Assembly: GCA_963921795.1 (NCBI GenBank)
Contig: OY997651.1
Coordinates: 55,909,642-55,973,641, forward strand
Length of the DNA stretch: 64,000 bases
DNA from: Nannobrachium achirus
Taxonomy: Eukaryota > Chordata > Actinopteri > Myctophiformes > Myctophidae
Direction: 5' to 3'
This document shows, in pieces, positions 61,879 to 64,000 of this stretch (positions within the stretch are counted from its first letter, which is position 1; each line of letters opens with the position of its first letter). The translations under genes were made by a program, and so were the position numbers. The notes under the pieces are model-generated. The model was given only the letters and a program-made list of their open reading frames with translations. It was not told the origin of the DNA and did no database searches.

Positions 61879-61969
61879 TGTTGGTGCCGTGTTCCCCACT
61901 ACTGTCCCTTGGATTGAAAGTTTATTTCGCGGCGGTTGTGTGCAATGTTAGTCTGCTGGGCAAGCTTCA

Positions 61970-61999
61970 CACGCACACACACACACACACGCACGCACG

Positions 62000-62043
<44 letters not shown>
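61970..62043 (+). repeat. (CA)n microsatellite with (CGCA)n interruption
   Basis: CA repeats, a short gcacgcacgcac stretch, then CA repeats. Confidence 0.95.
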
Positions 62044-62044
<1 letters not shown>

Positions 62045-62091
62045 CACCCAAGTGAATCTGTTTATACTTCGTTGTCACAGTGTCCCGTGCC

Positions 62092-62165
62092 AAAACTGGC
62101 TGATCTACAAGCTCACAACGCCTCGCATCCGCAACGTGTTGTGAGCTTGCAGATCAGCTATTTTC
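62092..62165. repeat. Short palindromic repeat (hairpin family), complete
   Basis: ggctgatctacaagctcaca pairs with tgtgagcttgcagatcagct around gcctcgcatccgcaacg. The flanks caaaa and ttttc extend the symmetry. Confidence 0.75.
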
Positions 62166-62167
62166 CA

Positions 62168-63872
62168 GATGCAGAAACTTGCAGGATGCATTTTAATGAT
62201 TAATGGTTGGATGTCGATTCGGGACGGACAAAAATCTGTTGGTCACATTTCGTTTTCGCAGAAGTATTAACACAACATTTTAAAAATGATTTATTGTATT
62301 ATTATTATTTTTTTCCATTTTCCCAAAAAATTATAAAAAATAAATGAAAAAAGGTATTGAAAAAACACTGCCTGCTGACGTATTAGGAGGGTAATATGAA
62401 TCAACAGATGAAATATAATGGGTGTTTTTTTTGGGCGCGTGGTGATTTTCCGATGGAAAAGTCTGAGAGACTTAAAGTCCGAAAGGCTGTTCAATTTAGT
62501 AGCCTATGAGAGCGGAGACACACACGCACGGGGGAGAGAAAGAGGAGGAGAGGCGGCTGACAGACGCTTGCAGCATGTGATGTTTAAGATGTTAAACTTG
62601 TGATTACTTTGTTTGATGTGAAAGCATGGTGGATAAAGACCATGGTGGATGTTACCTCTTACTTGTGTGATCCAGGTTAGATCCAGTCAATTTGAAGAAA
62701 TAATAATCCAGCGTTTACTTGAGGTGAGGACAATAGGAAAGCACAGGCCTACGTTTTCATTCACAACTTATTGGCTGAATATCCATATGTCATTTTATAG
62801 CCTAGTTTAAACTAGGGAGCTGCTTGACTCTTTTCATACCAGCGCTGGCTGGAGTGAGAGCTTAATTGAAATGACCTACATAATATGCAGTGAACTGGAA
62901 TTATATAATTAATTATTTGGAAGCAGGTGTGTAAAGATTCTAATCTATAAACATCTCAAACAGAGCTGATCTCAAATAGCTTTTATACTTTTTTTTTAAT
63001 GAGATTTGGCCTTATATATTGATATGTGCTCAGATTTGGCTATTTGTTTGCTGGATTTTAGGCTAATTAATTAATTATTTTAATCATGCCATGCGCATGG
63101 GGGGGGGTTGCGGACCTCTCTCTCTGGGACATCGGATTCGGATCTCCGTGCCGTCTGACTTTCAGGCCGTTGGAATATCGAGATTTTGCACTTTTTTTTA
63201 ATGAATCTATCATGGTTAAAATGGAGTTTGAAGTTACAATGGGTGTGTATGGGGAGAGGGCCTGATAACATTTACATCAAATATATAAATATTGAATCAA
63301 GCAAATTAAAAACTGTTCAGGGTGTTCATAAAAGCCTGATTAGACGATAAAATGTCCAAAGTTTTTTTTAAAGTGAAATATCCCTTTAAGCTATTTATTA
63401 AAGCTTTTCATAGCATATGTGGGCAGTGCCCACCCATTTTGTGCCAGGCCACACTCAGCCCACGCCACTGAGTGGAAGAGGTTAGACAGGCTTTATCCAG
63501 TGTAGCTCAGACTTCCATGCTGTTTTGGTTGTAATGTTTGTCTGAAGCCTATTGTTAAACCAATAGAGTTATTTATTGTGTGATTAAAAACACCTGACTT
63601 CAATTTCACCTTCAAATTAACTGCTAATCCCAGAGTTTCACCTTGTTGCCTCACACACATATGTCATCATTTCCCTCATCAAGTTTGATATTTTTCCTCC
63701 TTTCAGGTGTGGACGTGGTTATATGTGAGGTTATATTTATGTAGAAATATAAAACATTCTAAAGAGTACACAAACTGTTCAAGCACCACTCAAACCACTG
63801 GTCAGCTCCCTGATACATCAAACCATCTTACAGTTTACCTTAAAATGTCCTAATACCCTTAGTAGCCCTAGT
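62168..63872. other. Unassigned sequence, no gene seen
   Basis: AT-rich with poly-T tracts. A TTAA-ended terminus (gtgaaatatccctttaa, ending 63390) and a hAT-like right end (cacgccactg, about 63462-63471) occur without identified partners. There is no LRR exon or transposase. Confidence 0.45.
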
Positions 63873-63993
<121 letters not shown>

Positions 63994-64000
63994 CACATTG

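Overview
This is eukaryotic, almost certainly teleost fish, genomic DNA. The evidence is a series of 174-bp leucine-rich-repeat (LRR) exons of the fish NLRC3-like (NACHT/LRR immune receptor) type, an L2/CR1-like LINE, a tRNA-derived SINE, many hAT, PIF/Harbinger and TTAA-type miniature elements, and abundant CA microsatellites. The only conserved host coding sequence seen is the LRR exons. Ten are intact and two are 5'-truncated. All lie on the + strand, all are phase 2 at both ends, and each encodes about 58 residues (two ribonuclease-inhibitor-like repeats). No FISNA, NACHT or B30.2 exon is visible, so the window appears to sit inside the LRR-exon array of one or more very long NLRC3-like genes whose introns are packed with mobile elements.

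Layout. 1-2264: a hAT-type element, a minisatellite and a possible Helitron-like end. 2266-~24900 (block A) and 31964-~55050 (block B) are two copies of one large segment carrying LRR exon types a, b, c and d in the same order. Block A has a-b-c-d; block B has a-b-c-c-d'-d. The extra c exon comes from an exact 6636-bp tandem duplication (37965-44600 and 44601-51236). That unit also carries the LINE and SINE, so the window holds three copies of one LINE insertion (intact 960-codon ORF). Between the blocks (25.0-31.9 kb) lie CA/TG microsatellites, a poly-C run, hAT miniature elements and a large fold-back composite. 54388-59727 is a tandem duplication carrying a decayed hAT transposase (zf-TTF, DDE core and hATC segments, minus strand). 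60.5-64.0 kb holds a SINE fragment, microsatellites and unassigned sequence.

Blocks A and B differ by a few percent in their left part, but are almost identical from about 8557 to 18981 (four differences found in the lines compared over about 10.4 kb). This implies recent conversion, a recent duplication or an assembly duplicate. Comparison of A, B and C also supplies empty sites for several elements: a 4131-bp element with CCCAGATAGC termini, two PIF/Harbinger-like elements with TAA target duplications, and a possible Helitron-like end.

The most unusual signals are the exon-level higher-order repeat of LRR exons, a 6636-bp duplication whose breakpoint coincides with a PIF/Harbinger target site, a family of very short palindromes sharing ends with a ~600-bp intronic element, and the unclassified 4.1-kb element with minus-strand exon-like blocks.
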